Translations under genes and position numbers: made by a program
Assembly (NCBI GenBank): GCA_002887195.1
Contig: PJAB01002159.1
Location: forward strand, 1 to 10,202
Length of the DNA stretch: 10,202 bases
Origin: Chrysochromulina parva
Taxonomy: Eukaryota > Haptophyta > Prymnesiales > Chrysochromulinaceae
Direction of reading: 5' to 3'
Shown: positions 1 to 7,227 of the stretch, piece after piece
How the letters are laid out: the number at the start of each line of letters is the position of its first letter
Position numbering within the stretch: the first letter of the stretch is position 1
The notes under the pieces: model-generated
Database searches by the model: none
What the model was told of the DNA's origin: nothing
The model's input: the letters and a program-made list of their open reading frames with translations, nothing else

Positions 1-232
1 AGCGCGCTTTTCTTCCTTGGGCGTGAGTCGGGGGCTGCTCGCCTGTTGTAGCTCTCTGCGCACTCCGCGTGCGACGTCTAAGGTTACTCACTACTACTCA
101 AGTAGTCACTCTTTCCCACGGGGGGAGGAGAGTGGCAAATGGGTCACTTAATTAAGAAATCGATTTTGTACGAGCTCGCCTTTCCTTCTTTGTCCCAATT
201 CTTGTTTTCCTTGCCATATCAAACGCCGGCCC
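1..232. other. Upstream region of gene 1
   Basis: No gene is visible. The left part is GC-rich. Positions 93-106 form a perfect 6+2+6 palindrome (ACTACT, CA, AGTAGT). A pyrimidine-rich stretch covers about 178-220. An in-frame stop at 149-151 lies upstream of the gene 1 ATG with no other in-frame ATG between, so this stretch probably holds the promoter and 5' untranslated region. No clear TATA box is seen. Confidence 0.4.
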
Positions 233-853
233 ATGTCGTCAGCTTTCTCTGACTACTCCCCGCCGTCTTACACGACCTCTGCTTTTGCGACGGACAATGG
301 GAGCCGCGAGGGAATTGAGGCCCGCCGTCTGCAAGCGCACTACGAGGCCCAGCGGCACTCCTCCTTCCCGACTTCGGTCACACTGAACGGTGTCCAGGTG
401 CCGATCTTCAAGTATGACGAGCTCGAGAGGCTGAACTGGAATATTCTCAAGACCAAGGCGCTCAACCTCAAGGATACGATCATCAGCACACGCAGTGGCT
501 TCTTCGAGCACTACGCTGACCTCACCCTCCGCACCACCAACGCCGAGCAGGTCGTCGCATGGTTTATCGCAGTCCAGGTGACGATCTGTAACGCCCTCGG
601 CTACGAGTTCGACGCGTCTTCCTTCGGCGCGCCTGCCGACGAGAACGTCTCGTACCGCGCGCCGTCATCCAACCCATCGCGCCGCACGGCGCCCTGCTGG
701 GCGCAAGAGGATGTAAGCAACCGGATCCCCTCTCGCCAGGGACAAGCCCCGACCAAGCAGGCGGTCTACCATGGTGACGCAGCTGCCAACCGGTGCGACG
801 ATGCGGCACGCATCCGCGCCCGCCAGAACCAAGGATCGTTCACGCTCGGCTAG
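233..853 (+). CDS. Hypothetical protein, 206 aa, unrecognised
   Basis: I do not recognise this protein. The ATG at 233 is the first in frame after a TAA at 149-151. Its start context is weak (C at -3, T at +4). Translation ends at TAG 851-853. Residues 1-45 are Ser/Tyr/Arg-rich and probably disordered. Residues 46-135 look folded, with a hydrophobic pattern including the stretch LNWNILKTKALNLKD, which loosely resembles a helix-turn-helix nucleic-acid-binding SAP motif. A second helical block follows (AEQVVAWFIAVQVTI) and ends in FGAPAD. From residue 136 on it is polar and probably disordered, closing with the short motif ARQNQGSFTLG. No signal peptide or membrane segment is seen. The composition of the middle domain argues for a real gene over a chance frame. 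The SAP comparison is only a suggestion. Confidence 0.68.
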   Translation: MSSAFSDYSPPSYTTSAFATDNGSREGIEARRLQAHYEAQRHSSFPTSVTLNGVQVPIFKYDELERLNWNILKTKALNLKDTIISTRSGFFEHYADLTLRTTNAEQVVAWFIAVQVTICNALGYEFDASSFGAPADENVSYRAPSSNPSRRTAPCWAQEDVSNRIPSRQGQAPTKQAVYHGDAAANRCDDAARIRARQNQGSFTLG

Positions 854-1244
854 AAGTGGGCGTCCTCTCGCGCTCACAGCTCGAGCTCTCGGTCGCCGTG
901 GAAGGAGTGCTCTGAGGAGAAGCATAATATTAACATGAATATTAACCACCGAAAGCCACTCGCCCCACTGCCCCCACTCCATCCACTTCACAAACTTCTG
1001 TACGTGTGTTATCGAGAAGCTGTCAGCGTCACCACACAGCAATGAGCAGCACTATACGTGATACCTGTGGCCGGAGCTGGCGTCAGGCTGTCGACGATTC
1101 GCGAGGCCGCACCCGTTCCGCGCTTCCGCGCCGCCCCGCACACACGGACTATCAGCGCGATTCATACGGTGTGGGGGAGGACCGCGACGACACTGCCTGA
1201 TTTATTCATACATTGACCTTCACACCCCGCATCTTTTCTGCGAT
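854..1244. other. Intergenic region, gene 1 to WDR48
   Basis: This 391-base spacer holds the 3' end of gene 1 and the promoter/5' untranslated region of WDR48. It contains a perfect AT-rich hairpin at 925-944 (7-base arms, 6-base loop), listed separately. A 52-codon frame runs from ATG 1042 to TGA 1198-1200 and ends 44 bases before the WDR48 ATG. It could be an upstream ORF if transcription starts before 1042, but its composition does not suggest a conserved protein. Confidence 0.4.
925..944. other. AT-rich perfect hairpin downstream of gene 1
   Basis: TAATATT (925-931) and AATATTA (938-944) are perfect inverted repeats around a 6-base loop, 72 bases after the gene 1 stop. It stands out against the GC-rich surroundings. 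It could sit in the 3' untranslated region, but I see no poly(A) signal that ties it to 3' end formation. Confidence 0.45.
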
Positions 1245-3615
1245 ATGGCGGAGCGGGGATGCGTAACCCTGACGCTACGGAGCAGCAGCCCGGGACACCG
1301 CTTTGGCGTAAATGTGGTCAGATCATGTCCCGAGAGCGACCAATTGTACACTGCCGGCCGCGACGGCACCGTGCGGTGCTGGTCGGCCGGCGCGAGCTCC
1401 CAGCCGGTGCTCAAGCAAACGCTCGACGAGCACACGGAATGGGTCAACGGCATCGCCATAATTCAGCCTGGTGTGCTCGCGTCGTGCTCCTCAGACCGCA
1501 CGGTGAAGGTGTGGTCGGTGAGCAGCCACAGCCCCGGGACAACACAGGTCCGCGCGGACACGCTCGGGCACCACGGCGACTACGCCAAGGCCATCGCGTT
1601 TGCACCACAGCGCGGCCTGCTAGCTAGCGCCGGCTTCGACTGCCGGCTGATGCTTTGGGACCCGCAGCGCGCGTCGCCGATCGCTGCATCGGTCCTACCC
1701 GCGCAGAGCGAGGTGGGCGCGGTGCATCAGCACTCGATCTACGCGCTCGACTGCAACGCGGAGGGCACGCTGCTCGCTACCGGCTCGGTCGATACGGACG
1801 TGCGCCTATGGGACCCGCGTGACCTGCGAAGCAGCCTGCGCCTGCAGGGCCACACGGACATCATTCGATCCGTCATTTTGTGCGAGGACGGCCGGCGTGC
1901 GCTCTCTTGCTCGTCCGACGCGACGGTGCGCGTGTGGCACCTTGGCGAGCAGCGGTGCGAGCAGGTGCTCGCGCACCACTCTGCCTCCGTCGTATCCCTC
2001 TGTGTGCACGCGAGCCATGTGCTCTCGGGCGACGCCCGGGGCGAGGTGCGCATCAGCCATTTGAGCTCGGGCACGTCGGCGTTGCTCTGCCGCGCGTCGG
2101 CGCATCCTATCCTCAGCCTCCATGTCCAGCCCGCCCACGAGCGACTCTGGGTTTCGTCAACAGCGTCCACGCTGCACAGCTGGGACCTACGGAAGCTCGA
2201 TGTGCCCGCCGCCGGCTTCGGAGCCGCCAGCACGGCCGACACACGCGCCGACACACGCGCCGGCGCCGTCCACTCGTCGGCCGCGGAAGTACCTCTACTG
2301 CGAGATCCTGTGATGAGCATACGTGGCTGCGCGGGCATCAAACGGTACGCATCGCGTCGGATGCATGCCGCCTCCCTCGCACCACGAGATTCGAATCGAG
2401 ATCGCACCTCGCTCGAGATCGACTTGCACCCTCATCGGCGCTGCTGACCTCCTCTCGTGTTCCCACTGATGGCCTCTGAGTGCCTCTGAGTGCCTCTGAT
2501 GGCCTCTGATGGCCTCTGAGTGCTTCTGAGTGCTTCTGAGTGCCTCTGAGTGCCTCTGAGTGCCTCTGATGGCCTCTGATGGCCTCTGAGTGCCTCTGAG
2601 TGCCTCTCGTGTTCCCGCCGCGCGCAGCCACGCGACGCTACCGTCCAAGGTCCAGGCCCTCACCGAGAGTGACGACGGCGAGGTGGCGCTCTGGGACATC
2701 CCGAGCGCTTCCTGTGTACGCCGCGAGCCTCCGTCGCCGCGGGGGGCGCCCAACCGGTACGAGGCGCTCCTAGAGGAGCTCGAGCAAGAGAAGATCGCTG
2801 TGCCCTCGTGGTTCACTCTCTCGTCGCGATCGGGCGCGCTCGAAGTCACGCTGGAGCCGAGCTTGTGCTTCAACGCCGAGGCGTATGCGGCCGACCTTCG
2901 CCTCACGCCACCTGAGTCCGAGCTCCGCATTAACTTGGGCGAGAGGCTACTTGCTTCGCTCTTCCACACGTGGCGACTGGGCGCCCTCGCTGCCCTCAGC
3001 GCCGCCACACCACCCGTGCCGCCCGTCGGTACGGAGGCGCCGCCGCCACAGCGCGAGGAGGAGACGCTGCCCACCACGGCGCTGCCCACATTCGCGTTCG
3101 CGGACCTGCCCTTGCACACTGTGTGCGTGATCGACGACGGCGTGGTCGTGCTGCGTTGTGCCGCGGACGCCCTGCCAAGCGAACCGCCCGAAGGCATGCC
3201 TCGCTGGCTGCTCGATACGGCGCTGTTCGGCCGGTATGAGCCCCGCGAGAGCCTCAAGATCTCCTTTGTCCTTGAGCCCCATCCGTCGGATGCATGTAGT
3301 AGGGGGGGGAAGCTGCCCGAGCTACGAAGCAACGAGTGCCGCCTCTCGGCGCCGCGCGCGCTCAAGCTTGCCAAGGTCCTCCAATACGTCGACGAGAAGC
3401 TCGGCCGAGCGGCGCACCCGAATGGCTTCGAGCTCAGCTGCGCCGAAAATGTGCTCCGGCCCGACATGAGCCTAGGGACCGCGCGAGCCTTTTTCTGGAA
3501 GCAGGGCGGCGACATGCTCGTGCATTACAGGGAGGTCCCCGCAGCCCAGGGTCCATCAAAGGAGGTCTCCCCGAGCTCGACCGAGCGTGGCCCCAAGCAT
3601 GATGTCGCGACATAA
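1245..3615 (+). CDS. WDR48: WDR48/UAF1-like WD40 activator of deubiquitinases
   Basis: WDR48 (UAF1; fungal Bun107) binds and activates the ubiquitin proteases USP1, USP12 and USP46, acting in DNA-damage ubiquitin signalling and protein turnover. The coding sequence is 1245-2344 joined to 2628-3615, giving 695 residues; human WDR48 has 677. WD-type blades run over roughly residues 18-47, 62-91, 108-139, 160-190, 202-233, 243-273 and 285-316, with typical ends such as RTVKVWS and TDVRLWD. An eighth blade, near 357-390, is split by the intron and ends EVALWD after splicing. Residues 425-448 (VPSWFTL, LEPSLCF) and 642-668 (VLRPDMSL, FFWKQGGDMLVHYR) match the family-specific C-terminal region (DUF3337/SUMO-like domains), which separates it from generic WD40 proteins. 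A 12-base tandem duplication at 2235-2258 encodes an Asp-Thr-Arg-Ala repeat in a loop. The last 25 or so residues extend past the human end. Confidence 0.93.
2345..2627 (+). other. GT-AG intron of WDR48, phase 2
   Basis: The two halves of the WDR48 match lie in different frames. Donor GT at 2345-2346 and acceptor AG at 2626-2627 join them exactly. The split codon CG|C gives Arg367, and the product reads IKRHATLPSKVQALTE, aligning with the WDR48 segment before the last blade. The 283-base intron is mostly a 10-base minisatellite. Because the unit is not a multiple of three and contains TGA, every forward frame is closed, so the repeat cannot be coding. Confidence 0.93.
2451..2616. repeat. 10-bp minisatellite in the WDR48 intron, with 14-bp flanking repeats
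   Basis: Fourteen 10-base units fill 2467-2606 without a gap. There are three variants: A = TGATGGCCTC, B = TGAGTGCCTC, C = TGAGTGCTTC, in the order A B B A A C C B B B A A B B. An identical 14-base direct repeat, CCTCTCGTGTTCCC, borders the array at 2451-2464 and 2603-2616; the right copy shares four bases with the last unit. The block pattern of variants suggests growth by multi-unit duplication. Confidence 0.95.
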
Positions 3616-3867
3616 GTAGAGTCCGGGCGCTCCGTTCGTCGCTCGCAGGACAGTAACGCTCGACGTTGGTCGAAGAAGTCGAGGTTGAAGACTCTGCGTG
3701 GATCGGAACGGACGCTCGTAGGTTTTTGATATGATTATAGCCGGGTCCGATACGAACGATAGTAGTGTGCGTGCATAACGCGCCGTGTTGAACACACCTG
3801 ATTGTATGGTGATAACCCCCGCCACCGTGCACCGCCCACGAAAGGCCGCCTCTGTCTTGCTTGGGCA

Positions 3868-3911
<44 letters not shown>

Positions 3912-3977
3912 GGCACCAGGAGCTAGCGGACGCTTTAGTCCTATAGTCCCAAAATTCGCCACCACGGCGCTTCAGCA
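3616..3977. other. Intergenic region, WDR48 to gene 3
   Basis: This 362-base spacer carries the WDR48 3' end and the promoter/5' untranslated region of gene 3. The middle (about 3720-3810) is relatively AT-rich. The right side holds the (CTTG)n array. No protein is supported here: the open frames over the array are repeats of Ala-Cys-Leu-Leu on one strand and Lys-Gln-Ala-Ser on the other, a trivial result of a 4-base repeat. Confidence 0.45.
3856..3916. repeat. (CTTG)n microsatellite upstream of gene 3
   Basis: Eleven perfect copies of CTTG occupy 3868-3911. The 13-base sequence CTTGCTTGGGCAC occurs at both ends of the locus (3856-3868 and 3904-3916), so the array looks like an expansion within a pre-existing CTTG/GGGCAC context. 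It ends 66 bases before the proposed gene 3 ATG, placing it in the promoter or 5' untranslated region. Confidence 0.95.
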
Positions 3978-6391
3978 ATGGCGACGAAGGTAAAGCTACC
4001 CGTTCGTCACTACAGGGGTGCTCGCACCAGCTGGCTGCCATCCCCGTCCTCACTGACGCGACGCGGGACCGATTCATGCACAGGCAAAGTCCTTCGCGCA
4101 ACACCTGCAAGAGATTGAGCAGGAGGCGGCTCGCGCGGCCTCCAGGTGCGCTCACGCCCGATCCCCCAAATCCGGGCCACCCCCAACATCGTGTGAGTCC
4201 AACTTGCCATACTCTTGCGCTGCACAGGGTTCGGCAGGCGCACTTGAAGGTGCACAGCGCGCTCGGCGCCGAGGGGTCCTACGCGGCCAGTCCGTCGCAA
4301 ACTCCTTTGACCCCGTGGCGCGAGAACGCTCCGAGCGCTCCGAGCACCGCGGCGAGCTCGGCGGCGCAGCAGCAGCTGGCGGCGGCGCAGCGCGAGACGG
4401 TGCGCCTCGGGTGGGATCTGAGCGTGCTGAAGCGCGATCTGCCCGAGCTCGAGGCCGCCGCCGTGCAGAGCTCGCGCATGCTCGAGGCGTCGCTGTCCCA
4501 ACAGGAGATGCTGATCAAGGGGCGCGCGCAGGGCGACGCGAACCTCGAAGAGTTGCGCGCGTCGCTGCGGCAGGCGCGCGCCGAGGCGGCCACGCTGCGC
4601 CAGCGCAACGAGCAGCTCGAGCGCGAGGTCGCCACTCTCCGGCAGCAGGGGACGGCGTACGGTGCCGGCGCTGCGTCGGACGCGAGGTTGCCCAATTTGG
4701 ACGAGGTGCCTCGAACGCCTCTCACGCGGAGCTCAGCAGCGCGGGGAGGCATGCTCTCGCCGCTCTCGCCGCTGCTCGTCGGGCTCGACGAGTCCAACGC
4801 GAACCGCTCGCGCGGCTCCGCCTACTGGCGGCGCGCGCGCATGTGCCTGCGGATCGCCTCGATCGCCGACTACTGGCAAGTGCAGTCGCGCGACGGGCCC
4901 GGGGCGGGCGCGCGCATGGGCACGCCGCAGCCGGGGCATCGCAAGCCGCCGATCGCCCCGCCCCCGCCGCCCTCGGGGCTGCAGGCGTCGCCCGCGCCGC
5001 CGCCTCCCGTCGCGTCCGGCGAGGAGGACCTAGGCAACCTTGGACCCCGGCTGCAGGCACTCGCGCGCAAGGTGGACCACGCCGTCACGGAGGCTGTCGC
5101 GTGCACGCTGCTCAAGATCAGCCTTCAGGATGGCAAGGACCCTCTGCCGATGACGGGTAACGGAGAGCCGCCCGACTCGGCGCTCAGGCGCACCCCGTCG
5201 CAATGCGCCGCGCTCGCAGCCGTCGCGGCCACCGAGGCCGCCGCGGCAGAGGTGAGCCACGTGTCCGATGAGGTGGTGCCCCCCTCGGAACGCGCCTTAT
5301 GGACGCGCAAGCTTGCGGCGCTCAAGGCGAGCGCGAGCAGCGGCGCGGCGTTCCAGGAGGCGATGGTGCACTCGCCCGCGTGGGTCGAGGCCGTCCGCGC
5401 CTCAAATGAGCGCGTCATCGACCAGAACATGCCGCCGCTCGTGGCGCACCTGCGCACCATCGTCAAGGATGGCGTGTCCGCCTCCGTGCGCTCGCTGCAC
5501 GCCAAGGCGACGAGCGGGGCGGGGGCGCCTGACAAGGCGGCGGCCGAGGCGAAGGCGGCCTCCGTGATGAGCACGCTCGGCGCCGCGGTCGAGAACGTGC
5601 AGCAGCAGTTTATGGTCGGGCTTCGTGCCTCGGTACCGCCCTCGACGGCGTCGCAGATGAGCAAGCACCTGCTCAGCAAGCTCTGTGAGACGGCGGTCAG
5701 CATGCGGTGCGATCGGCTGCGCCAACTCACGAGCGCGGATGAGTTGGTTGGGCGCATCTGGGAGGAGGTCTCGATCGTCCAGAACTTCGTCTCGTCCGTG
5801 TCCAAAAAGGGGCCGCAGCCGTGGCTCCTCTCCCTCTGCCTCGAGACCGAGAAGGTGCAACTGCCCGAGGAGCTGTACGACTTCATCGCGACGCACATCG
5901 CGCGCCACCTCGACCCGTACCTCGACGGCGACGTGACGTCGCCCGAGGAGGAGCGAGGCACCTCGCCCATGTACAAGCTGCTGCTCGAGGCCTACCAGGC
6001 CAAGTACGGGCGCGAGCTGCCCGCACCGCCTGAGGTGGTGCTCGCCATGTACGTGAGCTACTGCATCATGAAGTCGAACGCGTACCAGTGCTTCGGCGAC
6101 CTGGTCATGGGGCAGGGGCGGTTACCGCAGCCGGGGCCGCCGCAGGAGCGACACTGCGTCGCGCTCGGCAAGGCGCTCGAGATCGCCATCGAGAAGGACT
6201 TTGGTGTGGCGCACGGCAAGATCCAGGGCGTGCCGATCTCGGCGAATCTGATCCAGGAGATTGCCAAGGAGCACTCGTCCAAGCTCTTCTACGACCACAC
6301 CAAGAACGCGGAGCGCCTCGCTGAGGCCAACCGTCTCGGCGAGATTGGACGGAAGGAGGAGATGAAGCGCATCTTCGGCATCGAGGTCTGA
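3978..6391 (+). CDS. Coiled-coil and helical-domain protein, about 745 aa, unrecognised
   Basis: I do not recognise this family. The preferred model joins 3978-3989, 4084-4145 and 4228-6391 (745 residues). The ATG at 3978 has a good context (A at -3, G at +4) and an in-frame TAG at 3936-3938 upstream. Residues 5-45 are helical (KSFAQHLQEIEQEAARAAS). Residues about 72-166 form a long coiled coil rich in Gln, Glu, Arg and Leu. Residues 167-250 are loop-like, and 255-289 are Pro-rich. From about 292 to 745 the protein is mostly amphipathic helices with ordered, non-repetitive composition (for example PWLLSLCLETEKVQLPEELY), ending EEMKRIFGIEV. No membrane segments or enzymatic motifs are visible. 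This layout suits a scaffold, tether or cytoskeletal adaptor, but that is inference. The main frame is secure; the first exons are not (see the alternative exon at 4031-4083). Confidence 0.75.
3990..4083 (+). other. Predicted intron 1 of gene 3, phase 0
   Basis: The donor AAG|GTAAAG follows the four codons MATK, and the acceptor GCACAG is followed by GCA AAG, keeping frame with the helical segment at 4087-4145. Length is 94 bases. A shorter alternative ends at AG 4029-4030, which would make 4031-4083 coding. Confidence 0.5.
4031..4083 (+). other. Possible alternative exon of gene 3 with a GC donor
   Basis: In one frame this segment reads LAAIPVLTDATRDRFMH, with G or C in nearly every third position, as in the certain exons. 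It follows an AG (4029-4030) and ends in CACAG followed by GCAAAGT, a good match to a GC-type 5' splice site. Spliced from MATK, and on to 4228, it keeps the gene frame. It would need a 41-base first intron and would exclude the exon at 4084-4145. Confidence 0.35.
4146..4227 (+). other. Predicted intron 2 of gene 3, phase 2
   Basis: The donor is CCAG|GTGCGC and the acceptor TGCACAG|G. The 82-base length is not a multiple of three, and removal joins two coding-like frames. The split codon AG|G gives Arg25, and the product reads RAASRVRQAHLKVH. Read unspliced, the stretch gives a Pro/His-rich sequence unlike its neighbours. Confidence 0.72.
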
Positions 6392-6498
6392 GGCCGATGG
6401 CAGAGGCGCGACGGCGCCGAGTCCACGCTGGAACGCTAAGGATGGGGACGGGCGCAGGGCGGCCTCGCTCAGCGCGCGCAGGCCGGGCGCAGGGGGAT

Positions 6499-6556
6499 GG
6501 CACGTGCGCGTATAGTATACTGGTGCGTGCCGATTGATGGCAGGCAGCCATCGATC
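6499..6556. other. Two adjacent hairpins downstream of gene 3
   Basis: The first is imperfect: outer arms GGCACG (6499-6504) and CGTGCC (6526-6531), with the short palindrome GTATA-G-TATAC (6510-6520) inside. The second is strong: GATTGATGGC (6532-6541) pairs over all ten positions, one as G-U, with GCCATCGATC (6547-6556) around a 5-base loop. They begin 108 bases after the gene 3 stop, so they may lie in its 3' untranslated region. Confidence 0.55.
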
Positions 6557-6723
6557 ATCATGGAGTGTGACGTGTTGCCTGTTGTCGCGCGCGCAGCGCA
6601 TGTCCACCTCATGAGTAACGCGCGAACGGGGGTCGGGGCGGGAAAGGACGTGTGCAAACAGATCGCGAGTTCACGTGTTGTGTGACATGCCACTCATACT
6701 CATAAAGCCTATTGCTATTCCCT

Positions 6724-6729
6724 ATAAAG
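6724..6729 (+). promoter_or_regulatory. TATA-like element
   Basis: TATAAA occurs in a locally AT-rich stretch about 500 bases before the SepSecS start. The seven bases ATAAAGC occur twice, 23 bases apart. The distance to the start codon is long for a core promoter unless there is a long leader or an upstream untranslated exon, so the assignment is weak. Confidence 0.18.
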
Positions 6730-7227
6730 CGTCCCATTTCAAATCGAATGCCCGCATTTCCATCCTCTGCTAGAGTGTAGAGACAAGAGAGAGTCTGATC
6801 GGTAACTGAACCGAAGAATGTGAATGAACAGTAGCTGCCCCGGTCGCCGGTGCCCGCTTACCCTTACGCCTTTTCGCCTTACCACGATACGGAATGTCAC
6901 ACATACGAAAGAATGGTGGCGGGGACCCGCCTGATGCCTAGATTCAAGCCTGAATTGCGGTGGGGGAATATGAAGGGGATGTCGTATTAGAGGTTGTGGC
7001 AGTGCCGCTCGCCGACGTGGCCGTGGGCAGGGTCTCGGCGTTCTGCGCCTGCCGCGGAGCAAGCAGCAAGGTGATGGCATGCTCGTGTTGCCGCTCAATG
7101 GTTGCCGCTGCGAGAGGATCGGAGAGTGGGTACAGCAATTACATCCCTCATCAAGGGGCGCCGCACAGGGCCGAAGCTCCCTCTGCGGGGAAACGAAAAG
7201 GTCAGCATTGTTTGCGTGCGTTGGACC

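Larger units (their letters stand above)
6392..7227. other. Intergenic region, gene 3 to SepSecS
   Basis: This is the longest non-coding stretch (836 bases). It contains two adjacent hairpins near 6499-6556, then a more AT-rich area. That area holds the direct repeat ACTCAT ACTCAT (6692-6703), two copies of ATAAAGC (6702-6708 and 6725-6731) and the TATA-like TATAAA at 6724-6729. Open frames exist on both strands over about 6944-7138, but none has an ATG in a sensible place. No gene is called. Confidence 0.4.

Noticed and set aside
713..739. Possible 27-base intron in gene 1 (GTAAGC to GCCAG)
   Set aside because: The splice-like ends are present and the length keeps frame, but 27 bases is far shorter than the other introns here and the unspliced frame is open.
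1042..1200. 52-codon ATG frame before WDR48
   Set aside because: Arg/Asp-rich composition with no recognisable feature. It may be an upstream ORF if transcribed, but it cannot be supported as a gene.
2385..2405. TTCGAAT within the WDR48 intron, as in a tRNA T-arm
   Set aside because: The bases on each side do not form a T-stem, and no acceptor, D or anticodon arms are found at the right distances. It is a short palindrome.
2295..3515. 406-codon open frame on the minus strand opposite WDR48 exon 2
   Set aside because: It is antisense to a well-supported conserved gene. Its residues come from the complement of WDR48 codons and of the intronic repeat (a His-Ser-Glu-Ala-type repeat).
3434..4155. 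Minus-strand frames with a Lys-Gln-Ala-Ser repeat
   Set aside because: A 4-base repeat read in threes gives a 4-residue repeat in any frame. The rest of these frames overlap WDR48 and gene 3 exons on the other strand.
4076..4227. Gene 3 start at ATG 4076 reading straight through 4084-4227
   Set aside because: This gives a basic, Pro/His-rich N-terminus unlike the rest. The splice pair 4146-4227 joins better coding-like frames, and ATG 3978 has a good start context.
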